A DNA stretch of 64,000 nucleotides, taken from positions 1 through 64,000 of the forward strand of contig VHCL01000001.1 in assembly GCA_016871725.1 (NCBI GenBank). The letters are read 5' to 3'. The position numbers were made by a program, and so were the translations under genes. Source of the stretch: Verrucomicrobiota bacterium. Lineage in GTDB: Bacteria; Verrucomicrobiota; Verrucomicrobiia; Opitutales; UBA953. This document shows positions 32,369 to 40,326 of this stretch, piece by piece; positions within the stretch are counted from its first letter, which is position 1; every line of letters starts with the position of its first letter. The notes below the pieces were generated by a model. That model saw only the letters and a program-made list of their open reading frames with translations. It made no database searches and was not told where the DNA came from.

Positions 32369-33238
32369 ATGGCTGACTCCGTCCGCGTCGGTCTCATCCA
32401 GCTCACCGCCGAGGACACCCCGGCGGCGAACGTGCGCAAGACCCTGCCCCGCATCGAGGAAGCGGCGGCCAAGGGCGCGAAGATCATCGGCCTGCAGGAG
32501 ATGTTCACCACGAAGTATTTCTGCGTCACCCAGGACCCGAAGCACTTCGACCTCGCGGAGCCGATCGAGACCGGCCCGTCCGTGACCGAGCTCGCCCAGG
32601 CCGCCAAACGCCTCGGCGTCGTCATCGTCGCCCCGCTCTTCGAAGCCCGCGGCAGCGAGGTCTACCACAACACCGCGGCCGTCATCGACGCCGACGGCAC
32701 CGTGCTCGGCAAGTACCGCAAGATGCACATCCCGCAGGATCCCGGCTTCGAGGAGAAGTTCTACTTCACGCCCGGCGACCTCGGCTTCCGCGCCTGGAAG
32801 ACGGCGCACGGCGACATCGGCGTGCTCATCTGCTGGGACCAGTGGTACCCCGAAGCCGCGCGCCTCACCGCGCTCGGCGGCGCGCAGATCCTCTTCTACC
32901 CGACCGCGATCGGCTGGCTGCCCGAAGAGAAGGCCGCCCTCGGCAAGGCCCAGCACAACGCCTGGGAGACCGTCCAGCGCGGCCACGGCGTCGCCAACGG
33001 CTGCTACGTCGCCGCGACCAACCGCGTCGGCACCGAAGGCCGCACCCAGTTCTGGGGCCAGAGCTTCGTCTCCGACCCCTACGGCGAGATCGTCGCCCGC
33101 GCGTCCGTCGAGCAGGAGGAAGTCCTCCTCGCCGACTGCGACCTCCGGAAACAGCGCGAATTCCGCCGCATCTGGCCGTTCTTCCGCGACCGCCGCATCG
33201 ACGCCTACGGCGACCTGACGCGCCGCCTGCGCGACTGA
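32369..33238 (+). CDS. aguB: N-carbamoylputrescine amidase
   Basis: This 289-residue nitrilase-superfamily enzyme converts N-carbamoylputrescine to putrescine, CO2 and ammonia. The catalytic Glu-Lys-Cys triad lies in GLQEMFTTKYF, KYRKMHIPQDPGF and LICWDQWYPEAAR. The long match to AguB-type sequences and the adjoining agmatine deiminase gene (8 nt downstream) make the assignment firm. It acts in the cytoplasm. Together the two genes form the agmatine route to putrescine; arginine decarboxylase is not in the window. Confidence 0.95.
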   Translation: MADSVRVGLIQLTAEDTPAANVRKTLPRIEEAAAKGAKIIGLQEMFTTKYFCVTQDPKHFDLAEPIETGPSVTELAQAAKRLGVVIVAPLFEARGSEVYHNTAAVIDADGTVLGKYRKMHIPQDPGFEEKFYFTPGDLGFRAWKTAHGDIGVLICWDQWYPEAARLTALGGAQILFYPTAIGWLPEEKAALGKAQHNAWETVQRGHGVANGCYVAATNRVGTEGRTQFWGQSFVSDPYGEIVARASVEQEEVLLADCDLRKQREFRRIWPFFRDRRIDAYGDLTRRLRD

Positions 33239-33246
33239 CCTTCCGC

Positions 33247-34272
33247 ATGTCCACGCCTCGCTCCCTCGGATTCCGCATGCCTGCGGAATGGGAATCCCAG
33301 TCCGCCACGTGGCTCTCGTGGCCGTCGAACACCTCGCTCTGGCCCGGACATTACGGTCTCATCCCGGCGAAGTTCGCCGAGTTCGCCGCCGCGATCTCGC
33401 GCTTCCAGCCGGTGAAGATCAACGCCGCCGGCAGGCTGCGCGCCGAAGCCGAGCGCGAGCTCAAGGCCGCCAAGGCCGACCTCTCCGTCATCGAGCTGAC
33501 CGACATCGCCACCGACGACGTCTGGTGCCGCGACCATGGCCCGATCTTCGTGAAGAACGACCGCACGAAGGAACTCGCGCTCACCGACTGGGAATTCCAC
33601 GGCTGGGGCGGCAAGTTCGAGGCCTCGCTCGACAACCAGGTGCCCGGCAAGGTCGCCGCGAAGCTCGGCGTGCGGCAGTTCAGCTATCCGTTCGAGCTCG
33701 AAGGCGGCGGCATCGAGGTCTCCGGCGACGGCCTGCTCCTCACCACCGAGGCCGTGCAGAACAACCCGAACCGCGCCGAAGGGCGCGACGACGCCGCGTT
33801 CCACGCCGCCATCCGCGACGGCCTCGCGATCGACGAGCTCCTCTGGATCGGCGAAGGCCTGGCCAACGACGATACCGACGGGCACATCGACAACCTCGCG
33901 CGTTTCATCGCGCCGCGCGCCATCCTCGCCGTCAGCGAGTCCGACAAGGCTTCGCCCAACTACGCGCCGATGCAGGAGAACCTGCGGCGCCTGCGCGAGA
34001 TGCGTCCGCGCGGCCAGCGCCTCGACATCCTCGAGCTGCCGTTGCCGAAGCCCATCCGCCTCGCCGGCCGCGACCTCCCGCCGAGCCACGCAAACTTCCT
34101 CATCGTGAACGACGGGGTGCTCGTGCCGCTCTACGGCCAGGAATCCGACCAGGTGGCCATGGGCATCATCGGCGACTGTTTCCCGGGTCGCAAGATCGTG
34201 GGCATCGACTGCCGCGTGCTGCTCATCGAAGGCGGCGCGTTGCACTGCCTCAGCCAGCAGCAGCCGGCGTGA
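33247..34272 (+). CDS. aguA: Agmatine deiminase
   Basis: This 341-residue peptidyl-arginine-deiminase-family enzyme hydrolyses agmatine to N-carbamoylputrescine. Family motifs include FRMPAEWESQSATWLSWP at the N-terminus, TDDVWCRDHGPIFV (about 93-106), LEGGGIEVSGDG, NDDTDGHIDNLARF, and the nucleophile Cys in EGGALHCLSQQ close to the C-terminus. All catalytic residues (Asp, His and Cys) are in place. It follows aguB at 8 nt. Repeat-mosaic region 4 begins right after the stop. Confidence 0.96.
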   Translation: MSTPRSLGFRMPAEWESQSATWLSWPSNTSLWPGHYGLIPAKFAEFAAAISRFQPVKINAAGRLRAEAERELKAAKADLSVIELTDIATDDVWCRDHGPIFVKNDRTKELALTDWEFHGWGGKFEASLDNQVPGKVAAKLGVRQFSYPFELEGGGIEVSGDGLLLTTEAVQNNPNRAEGRDDAAFHAAIRDGLAIDELLWIGEGLANDDTDGHIDNLARFIAPRAILAVSESDKASPNYAPMQENLRRLREMRPRGQRLDILELPLPKPIRLAGRDLPPSHANFLIVNDGVLVPLYGQESDQVAMGIIGDCFPGRKIVGIDCRVLLIEGGALHCLSQQQPA

Positions 34273-34389
34273 GCGCGGCGGAACCGCGAGGAAACAATCG
34301 AGGGGCGGTGCAAAGGTGAAGGATGATCAGCCTTGGTCGATGCAGCCATCCGTCATCGACCCAGCCATCGACTCCGTCATCTACGTCGC
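34273..34389. repeat. Repeat-mosaic intergenic region 4 (between convergent aguA and feo operon)
   Basis: This 117-base spacer contains a module B copy (about 34271-34291, GCGCGGCGGAACCGCGAGG, hairpin GCGG-CGGAA-CCGC) and a partial module D (34307-34319, GGTGCAAAGGTG). It ends with a 19- to 20-nt direct repeat starting CAGCCATC at 34343 and 34362. The arrangement matches the longer mosaics but appears truncated. There is no coding potential. Confidence 0.7.
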
Positions 34390-34539
34390 TTACTTCTTCG
34401 GCTTCAGCTTGGACGAACAACCGCAATCCCCGGCGCAGCCGCCCGCTTTTCGGCGACGCGCGGCGGCGAGCCAGCGGCGGGCGAGCCAGCCGACGGCCAC
34501 GCCGACGACGGCGCCCACGATGACGGCTTCGAGGTTCAT
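34390..34539 (-). CDS. FeoB-associated Cys-rich membrane protein
   Basis: This 49-residue protein has one membrane helix (about 3-20, EAVIVGAVVGVAVGWLARR) followed by a basic segment and CAGDCGC near the C-terminus (three Cys). This is the pattern of the FeoB-associated Cys-rich membrane protein family (PF12669), which often follows feoB and may aid ferrous iron uptake. ATG 34539 overlaps the feoB stop by 4 nt (ATGA), supporting both start and cotranscription. It is below usual gene-calling length limits. Confidence 0.85.
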   Translation of the reverse strand: MNLEAVIVGAVVGVAVGWLARRWLAAARRRKAGGCAGDCGCSSKLKPKK

Positions 34540-36689
34540 GTGAGGCGGATGATGACCTGGTAGACGGCCATCGAGACCACCCAGGCGAGGGTGGTCATGG
34601 TGACGAACGAGCCTGCGGCCCATTTCCAGCCGCCGGTCTCCTGGGCGAGGGTGGCGATGGTCGGGCCGCACTGCGAGCAGAGGGCGAAGAAGACCATGAG
34701 CGCCAGCACGGCGGCCAGCGAGAAGATCGGGGTGCCGGCGCGCGGGCCTTCCGGCCACTTGGCGTCCTGCATGGCCTTGCGGAGGTCCTGGCTGTCGGCT
34801 TCGGCGCCTTCGCCGACGGAATAGGTGACCCCGAGCGTGGAGACGATGACCTCGCGCGCCGGAAAGCTGGCGAGCACGCCGACGGTGATCTTCCAGTCGA
34901 AGCCGAGCGGGTCGAAGACCGGCTGGATCGCTTTGCCGAAACGTCCCATGTAGGACTGCTCGACGTAGGCGGCCTGCGCGCGGGCCTTCACCTTCTCGGC
35001 GGACTCCGTCGGATGCGCGGCGCGGATGCGCTCGGCCACCGAGGCGTCGCGGGGGAAATACGAGAGCGCCCAGACGACGATGGTGATGGCGAAGATGACC
35101 GTACCGGCCTTGGAGACGAACTCGGCGGCGTTCTGCCACATGCGCCAGACGACGTCGCGCGGCTTCGGCATCTGGTAGCGGGGCAGCTCGAGGACGAACG
35201 GCTGGGGCTTCACCTTGAGCACGAGGCGCGTGAGGACGAAGGCGGTGGGGACCGCGAAGACCAGGCCCACGCAATGCATGCCGACCATCACCAGCGATTC
35301 CCAGCCGGGGCCGTACAGCGGCCCGATGAAGGCCGCGCACATGAGGGCGTAGATCGGGAAACGGGCCGAGCAGCTCATGAACGGCACGACGAACGCCGTC
35401 GCGAGGCGCGCCTTAGGGTCTTCGATCGTGCGGGTCGAGAGCAGGCTCGGGATCGCGCAGGCGAAGCCGGAGAGCATCGGCACGAAGCTCTTGCCGTTGA
35501 GCCCGCACCAGCTGAACAGCCGGTCCATGATGAACGCGGCGCGGGCCATGTAGCCGCTGTCCTCGAGGATGCCGATGAACAGGAAGAGGATGAGGATCTG
35601 CGGCAGGAAGACCAGGAAGGCCCCGACGCCGCCGAGGATGCCGTCGGCGACGAGGCTCTGGAGCATCGGGTACGGTTCGAGCGAGGGCGCGACGACGCCC
35701 TTGGTCCAGTCCACGCCCAGCTGGATCCAGTCCATCGGGAACTTCGCGAGCCAGAAGACCGACGCGAAGAAGCCAAGCATGATGCCCATGAAGAGGACCG
35801 GGCCGAGCACGCGGTGAAGCAGCAGGCGGTCGACGGCGGCGGTGCGTCCGGCCTTGCCGAGGCCCTCGCTGACGACGCCGTCCAAGGCCACGCGGAGCTG
35901 GGCGTAATGCACGAGCGGTTCGGCCGCCATCGGGTTGTAGCCGGAATTACGCACGCGGTCGCGCGCGGCGCGGAGGGGCTTCTCGCGGCGCTCGAGCGTC
36001 CAGCCGAGCCGCTCGGCCGTGGACACGTTGGTGTCGAAGAGCAGCCGCTGCGCGTCGGCGGAGGAGACCGTCTTGCCGGTGTCGGCCGCGGCGGCCTGGG
36101 CGACGTCGGCGAGCGCGCCCGCGATGTCGGCCGGCCAGACGACGCGCTTCAACGGCGTGCGGCGCGACAAGGCGTCGGCGAGGCCGCGCCGGACCTCCGG
36201 GATGCCCTCGCCCTTCCAGGCGGAAGTCAGGACGACCGGCACGCCGCCGAGGCGACGGGAAAGCAGCGCGGTGTCGATGCGCAGGCCCTGCTCCTGGGCG
36301 ACGTCCGCCTGATTGAGCACGAGCACGACCGGCAGGCCGAGCTCGGCGACCTGCGAGGCGAGGAAGAGGTTGCGGAGCAGGTTGGTCGCGTCGACGACGA
36401 GCACGACGGCGTCGGGTCGGCGGTCGCCGGCGATGTTGCCCGAGAGTGCGTCGATGACGACCTGCTCGTCCGGCGAGGCGGCGGCGAGGGAGTAGAGGCC
36501 GGGGAGGTCGACGAGCTCGACTTTCTGGCCGTCGCCCAGATCGCAGGTGCCGGACTTGCGCGAGACCGTCACGCCGGGGTAGTTCCCGACGCGTTGCCGC
36601 AGGCCGGTCAGGGCGTTGAAGAGGGTCGACTTGCCGGTATTCGGGTTACCGACGAGCGCGACCAGCAGGCCTGCGTCGGGAGTGCTCAC
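34536..36689 (-). CDS. feoB: Ferrous iron transporter FeoB
   Basis: This 717-residue inner-membrane Fe(II) transporter has an N-terminal G domain, with G1 GNPNTGKST, G3 DLPG and G4 NQAD. It also has the GDI segment, about eight core membrane helices and two Gate motifs (for example GFACAIPSLLSTRTI). I set the start at GTG 36689 because it overlaps the feoA stop as GTGA. The longer frame from TTG 36716 would add nine residues and overlap feoA by 31 nt. The stop overlaps the downstream FeoB-associated gene. The operon is feoA-feoB-accessory. Confidence 0.95.
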   Translation of the reverse strand: MSTPDAGLLVALVGNPNTGKSTLFNALTGLRQRVGNYPGVTVSRKSGTCDLGDGQKVELVDLPGLYSLAAASPDEQVVIDALSGNIAGDRRPDAVVLVVDATNLLRNLFLASQVAELGLPVVLVLNQADVAQEQGLRIDTALLSRRLGGVPVVLTSAWKGEGIPEVRRGLADALSRRTPLKRVVWPADIAGALADVAQAAAADTGKTVSSADAQRLLFDTNVSTAERLGWTLERREKPLRAARDRVRNSGYNPMAAEPLVHYAQLRVALDGVVSEGLGKAGRTAAVDRLLLHRVLGPVLFMGIMLGFFASVFWLAKFPMDWIQLGVDWTKGVVAPSLEPYPMLQSLVADGILGGVGAFLVFLPQILILFLFIGILEDSGYMARAAFIMDRLFSWCGLNGKSFVPMLSGFACAIPSLLSTRTIEDPKARLATAFVVPFMSCSARFPIYALMCAAFIGPLYGPGWESLVMVGMHCVGLVFAVPTAFVLTRLVLKVKPQPFVLELPRYQMPKPRDVVWRMWQNAAEFVSKAGTVIFAITIVVWALSYFPRDASVAERIRAAHPTESAEKVKARAQAAYVEQSYMGRFGKAIQPVFDPLGFDWKITVGVLASFPAREVIVSTLGVTYSVGEGAEADSQDLRKAMQDAKWPEGPRAGTPIFSLAAVLALMVFFALCSQCGPTIATLAQETGGWKWAAGSFVTMTTLAWVVSMAVYQVIIRLT

Positions 36690-36946
36690 GGCTGGCGCGG
36701 ACGCTGGATGGGACAATCGGCGGAGACGTCGACGATCAGGTTCTCGGCTTCGGCGAGCCGCAGGCTGACGACCTGGCCGCAGAATTCGATGGCCAGCGGA
36801 TCACCCAAGGGAGCCTTCCGGATGAGCTTCAAGACCATCCCGGGGAGGAGTCCCAAGGCCATCAGACGCTGATCCACCCCCCGCTCAGGGTTGAGCGAGG
36901 CCAGCTTCCCGAATTGACCGGGTAGAAGTTGGGAGAGCGGGGTCAC
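36686..36946 (-). CDS. feoA: Ferrous iron transport accessory protein FeoA
   Basis: This 86-residue SH3-like protein of the FeoA family begins TPLSQLLPGQFGKLASL and contains RLMALGLLPGMVLKLIRKAPLG (quoted in part) and LRLAEAENLIV. It is thought to bind FeoB in the cytoplasm and tune transport. The start codon is GTG 36946. A Fur-box-like palindrome lies only 6 nt upstream, so the mRNA leader must be very short or contain the operator. Its stop overlaps the feoB start. Confidence 0.92.
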   Translation of the reverse strand: MTPLSQLLPGQFGKLASLNPERGVDQRLMALGLLPGMVLKLIRKAPLGDPLAIEFCGQVVSLRLAEAENLIVDVSADCPIQRPRQP

Positions 36947-36952
36947 GCTAAT

Positions 36953-36967
36953 TGAGATTGAGTCTCA
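36953..36967. promoter_or_regulatory. Fur-box-like operator upstream of feoA
   Basis: The 15-mer TGAGATTGAGTCTCA fits the 7-1-7 Fur consensus TGATAATNATTATCA at most arm positions, with outer arms TGAGA/TCTCA exactly palindromic. It lies in the 119-nt spacer between divergent feoA and the peptide transporter, next to feoA. Iron-dependent repression of feoABC is the natural inference. No Fur gene is in the window and no promoter boxes were confirmed. Confidence 0.55.
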
Positions 36968-37065
36968 AAAGTAGGCCTTCAGCCCCCTTTGTCAACGCGG
37001 ACCCTCATTCTCTGGAGCTGGGTTTACGACTCCCCCTGCCCAGCTTACTTCCTTATAACCCCCTG

Positions 37066-38580
37066 ATGCACGAGCTGACCCCAGACGTCGAATCCCCGGC
37101 CCGGCATTCCGAACGGGATCACGGGGGCATCGGCGGTCACCCCCGGGGCCTGACCATGCTTTTCTACGCCGAGATGTGGGAGCGGTTCTCCTACTACGGC
37201 ATGCGGGCGCTGCTGCTCCTGTTCATGATCACGCCGCTGGCGATGGGCGGCCTCGGGTTCGACCAGAAGTTCGCGGCGCAGGTCTACGGCAACTACACCA
37301 TGGCCAGCTACCTGGTGTGCATCCTCGGGGGCTACCTCGCGGACAACTTCATCGGCGCGCGCCGGGCGGTCCTCGTCGGCGGCCTGATCATCACCGCGGG
37401 CCACTACGCGCTGGCGTTCGATTCCGTGCCGACCTTCTTCGCCGGGCTGATCCTGATCGCGCTGGGCACCGGCCTGCTCAAGCCGAGCATCAGCACGTTG
37501 GTCGGCGGACTCTACTCGCACGGCGACGCGCGCCGGGACGCCGGCTTCTCGCTCTTCTACATGGGCATCAACCTCGGCGCGTTCGCCGCGCCGCTCGTCG
37601 TCGGCTGGCTCGCGCAGGGCGCGACGTTCAAGGCGCTGCTCGCCGGCTGGGACCTCGATCCCGCGCACAGCTGGCACTGGGGCTTCGGCGCGGCGGGCGT
37701 CGGGATGACCTTCGGCATGATCGTCTACCTGCGCCGCCTGCATTGGCTGTCGCACGTCGGCCAGCCGCCGGCGGCCGACGCGCCGCGCCCCTGGCCGGGC
37801 CTCGCGCTGGTGACGCTCGGCACGGCGGCGCTGCTGGCCGTGATGATCGCGTCGGACTACTACGCGTGGATCAACCCCGTCGTCTACGCGCTCCCGGTCG
37901 TCGGCATCGTCTGGTTCGGCGTCGTGCGACGGGACGACGACAGCCGGCGCCTCGCGGCGATCCTCGTGTTCTTCGTCTGCGCGATCCTGTTCTGGGCGGT
38001 CTTCGAGCAGGCGGGTTCCTCGCTGACGCTCTTCGCGGACGAGCTCACGCGCAACGAACTGTTCGGCAGCCCCTTTCCTTCGTCGTGGTTCCAGTCGGTG
38101 AACTCGTTGTTCATCCTCGCGCTCGCGCCGCTGTTCGCGTGGCTCTGGGTGCGCCTGCGCGAGCGGCAGCCCTCGATGCCGATGAAGTTCGTCTGGGGCC
38201 TCGTCTGCCTCGGTCTTTCGTTCGCGCTGCTCGTCCCCGCGGCCAAGCTCACCGCCGAGGGCAAGGTCAGCCCCTGGTGGCTGATCGCGGTGTACTTCCT
38301 GCAGACCGTCGGCGAACTCTGCCTCAGCCCCGTCGGCCTGAGCGCGATGACGAAGCTCGCGCCCGCGAAGCTCGCCGGCCTCGTGATGGGGGTCTGGTTC
38401 CTCGGCACGGCGCTGGGCAACAAGCTCGCCGGCGTCGTCGCGGCCGAGTTCAACGCGAAGGACCCGCAAGCCCTCGCGCATTTCTTCTGGCAGCAAGCCC
38501 TGCTCGTCGGCGGACTCACCGTCCTGCTGCTCGTGCTGGTGCCGTGGGTCCGTCGCCTGACCGGGGAGACGACGCGCTGA
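37066..38580 (+). CDS. POT/PTR-family peptide:proton symporter
   Basis: This 504-residue transporter has about 14 hydrophobic segments. It carries the POT signature FYAEMWERFSYYGMRALL (ExxER motif in helix 1, about 30-45) and the second signature FSLFYMGINLGAFAAP. Family members import di- and tripeptides with protons, as DtpT and DtpA do. The chosen ATG 37066 lies a short distance before the ExxER helix; the open frame extends upstream to 36952 but would overlap the Fur-like site. The stop is directly adjacent to the convergent xthA stop. The final substrate range is unknown. Confidence 0.92.
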   Translation: MHELTPDVESPARHSERDHGGIGGHPRGLTMLFYAEMWERFSYYGMRALLLLFMITPLAMGGLGFDQKFAAQVYGNYTMASYLVCILGGYLADNFIGARRAVLVGGLIITAGHYALAFDSVPTFFAGLILIALGTGLLKPSISTLVGGLYSHGDARRDAGFSLFYMGINLGAFAAPLVVGWLAQGATFKALLAGWDLDPAHSWHWGFGAAGVGMTFGMIVYLRRLHWLSHVGQPPAADAPRPWPGLALVTLGTAALLAVMIASDYYAWINPVVYALPVVGIVWFGVVRRDDDSRRLAAILVFFVCAILFWAVFEQAGSSLTLFADELTRNELFGSPFPSSWFQSVNSLFILALAPLFAWLWVRLRERQPSMPMKFVWGLVCLGLSFALLVPAAKLTAEGKVSPWWLIAVYFLQTVGELCLSPVGLSAMTKLAPAKLAGLVMGVWFLGTALGNKLAGVVAAEFNAKDPQALAHFFWQQALLVGGLTVLLLVLVPWVRRLTGETTR

Positions 38581-39348
38581 TCAGAGCTCGGCCTGCACGC
38601 GCACCGACACGGGGCAGTGGTCCGAACCGGTGACCTTGTCGTGGATCTCCGGCTGAGAATACTTCAGGCCGTCGGAGGTCAGGCAGTAATCCAGGCGCCA
38701 GCCGATGTTCCGGGCGCGGATGCCGGGGCGATAGGACCACCAGCTGTAACGCTGCGCGAGGGTCGGATGCTGGGCGCGGAAGGTGTCCGTGAAGCCATGC
38801 TGATCGAGGAGCTGGCCGAAGGATTCGCGCTCCTCGTCGGTGAACCCCGCGTTGCGGCGGTTCGACGCCGGGTTGGCCAGGTCGATCTCGGCGTGCGCGA
38901 CGTTGAGGTCGCCGCAGACGACGACCGGCTTCTTCTTGGCGAGGCGGGCGAGGTATTTCCGGAAATCGGCGTCCCACTGCAGACGATAATCGAGGCGCTC
39001 GAGTTCGCGCTGCGAATTCGGCACGTAAGCGCTGACGACGAAAAGTCCGTTGAACTCCGCCGTCACCACGCGTCCTTCGAGAGGATGGTCGCCAGGGAAG
39101 TCGGTCGCGACGGAGAGCGGCGCGCGCTTGGAAAGCACCGCGGTGCCGGAGTAGCCTTTCTTCTCCGCCTCGTGCCAGAACTGATGCGGGAACGCCAGGC
39201 CGAGCGTCGAGGCGACGGCCGTCTCGCACTTGGTCTCCTGCAGGCAGAGCACGTCCGGATCGGCGGCCGCGACGAAGTCGGCGAGCCCTTTGCCCAAGGC
39301 GGAGCGGACGCCGTTGACGTTCCAGGAATAGATCTTCGCGTGACTCAC
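38581..39348 (-). CDS. xthA: Exodeoxyribonuclease III
   Basis: This 255-residue AP endonuclease/3'-exonuclease acts in base-excision repair. Motifs in order are SWNVNGVRSAL (8-18), LQETKCE (36-42, metal-binding Glu), YSGTAVLSK, the YVPNSQ catalytic stretch, CGDLNVAHAEIDLAN, and GSDHCPV (catalytic His). It is cytoplasmic and has the standard length. The start codon is GTG 39348, with the upstream gene's stop 7 nt away. It is convergent with the peptide transporter with zero spacing between stop codons. Confidence 0.95.
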   Translation of the reverse strand: MSHAKIYSWNVNGVRSALGKGLADFVAAADPDVLCLQETKCETAVASTLGLAFPHQFWHEAEKKGYSGTAVLSKRAPLSVATDFPGDHPLEGRVVTAEFNGLFVVSAYVPNSQRELERLDYRLQWDADFRKYLARLAKKKPVVVCGDLNVAHAEIDLANPASNRRNAGFTDEERESFGQLLDQHGFTDTFRAQHPTLAQRYSWWSYRPGIRARNIGWRLDYCLTSDGLKYSQPEIHDKVTGSDHCPVSVRVQAEL

Positions 39349-39355
39349 AGGCGGG

Positions 39356-40321
39356 TCACTTGAAGAGCTGGTTCATCTTCCGGTCGAGGTCCTTGCCTTT
39401 TTCTTCGACCTTGGCCGCCTCGCGCGAAGCGGGGGCCGGCGGGGCGGTCGGAGCCGGGGCGACGGCCGCATCGACCGCGGGGGCCGGGGACGGAGCGACC
39501 GCGGCGGGAGCGGGCGCCGGCACGGGAACGGCAGGAGCGGCGGCGGCCGGGGTCGGGGCGACCGGCTCGACCGGCTTGCGGCCGTAGAGCACGTCGATGC
39601 GCTCGGCGAGCGTCGGCGGACGCTTGGGCGCGACGGCGACGGCCGGGGCGGGCGGAGTCGCCGCCACGGCGACGGCCGGCGCAGGCGCGGGCGCGGGCGT
39701 CACGACCGTCGGATAGGGCGAATCGAACTTCGTGCCCTTGGCGACGAGTTCCGTGACGCGCTTACCGAGTTCGGCGGCGAAGTCCGTGAGGGTGCTCGCG
39801 ATCTCGAACTTCGCGCCCTTGGCGCGCACCTCGAGCTGGCCGTTCGGCAGCACGCGGGTGAGCTGGAGCACCGTGCCGGCCTCGAGCGCCAGGTCCTGCG
39901 GCTTCTGGCCTTCGACCGGGACGGCGACCGTGGTCGCCTTCTTCACGGCGACCGCGGTCGGCCAGAGGACGAGGTGGCGGGCGATCGCGGCGAAATCCAG
40001 GGCCGGGTCGGCGGCGGCCGGAGCAGGTGAGGCGGACGTGGCGGGCGAAACGGTCGCCGGAGCTGGCGACGACGGCGCCGGCTTGCCCGTGGCCACCGCG
40101 GTCGGCGCGGGCGCGGCGACCTTCGACGGGGCCGCGGGGACCGCGTCCGGAGCCGGGCTCGGCGTCGGCTGAGCGACGCGCGTGCCGAGATCGAGCGGCT
40201 TGATGGCCGTGTCGCCGCGACGGACGTCGACCTGGAAGCTCGGCGTCAGGAACAGGATGCCGGCGGCGCCGGCGAGCGCGCCGAAAAGGAAGAGGAGCAG
40301 ACCTCGGAAGAAAGCGGCCAT
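39356..40321 (-). CDS. Membrane-anchored Ala/Pro-rich hypothetical protein
   Basis: This 321-residue protein has an N-terminal membrane helix (about 5-27) and long Ala/Pro/Val-rich linkers (about 48-100, 205-240 and 262-305). One compact region at about 115-200 contains KKATTVAVPVEG, VLQLTRVLPNGQLEVRAKG and a helical tail. That core resembles an SH3-like module. The end KGKDLDRKMNQLF is charged and helical. I recognise no function; a periplasm-spanning scaffold is only inference. It lies between guaB (5 nt downstream of the guaB stop) and xthA, so all three may be cotranscribed. Confidence 0.65.
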   Translation of the reverse strand: MAAFFRGLLLFLFGALAGAAGILFLTPSFQVDVRRGDTAIKPLDLGTRVAQPTPSPAPDAVPAAPSKVAAPAPTAVATGKPAPSSPAPATVSPATSASPAPAAADPALDFAAIARHLVLWPTAVAVKKATTVAVPVEGQKPQDLALEAGTVLQLTRVLPNGQLEVRAKGAKFEIASTLTDFAAELGKRVTELVAKGTKFDSPYPTVVTPAPAPAPAVAVAATPPAPAVAVAPKRPPTLAERIDVLYGRKPVEPVAPTPAAAAPAVPVPAPAPAAVAPSPAPAVDAAVAPAPTAPPAPASREAAKVEEKGKDLDRKMNQLFK

Positions 40322-40326
40322 GGGAA

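Noticed and set aside
34316-34563. Small open frames of 66-76 codons in repeat region 4 and over the feo accessory gene
   Set aside because: Their codon use is unlike that of the genes here, and they overlap the convincing FeoB-associated gene on the opposite strand.
36690-36716. A TTG start at 36716 for FeoB, adding nine residues
   Set aside because: It overlaps feoA by 31 nt, whereas GTG 36689 gives the GTGA overlap seen at other junctions and a normal N-terminus just before GNPNTGKST.
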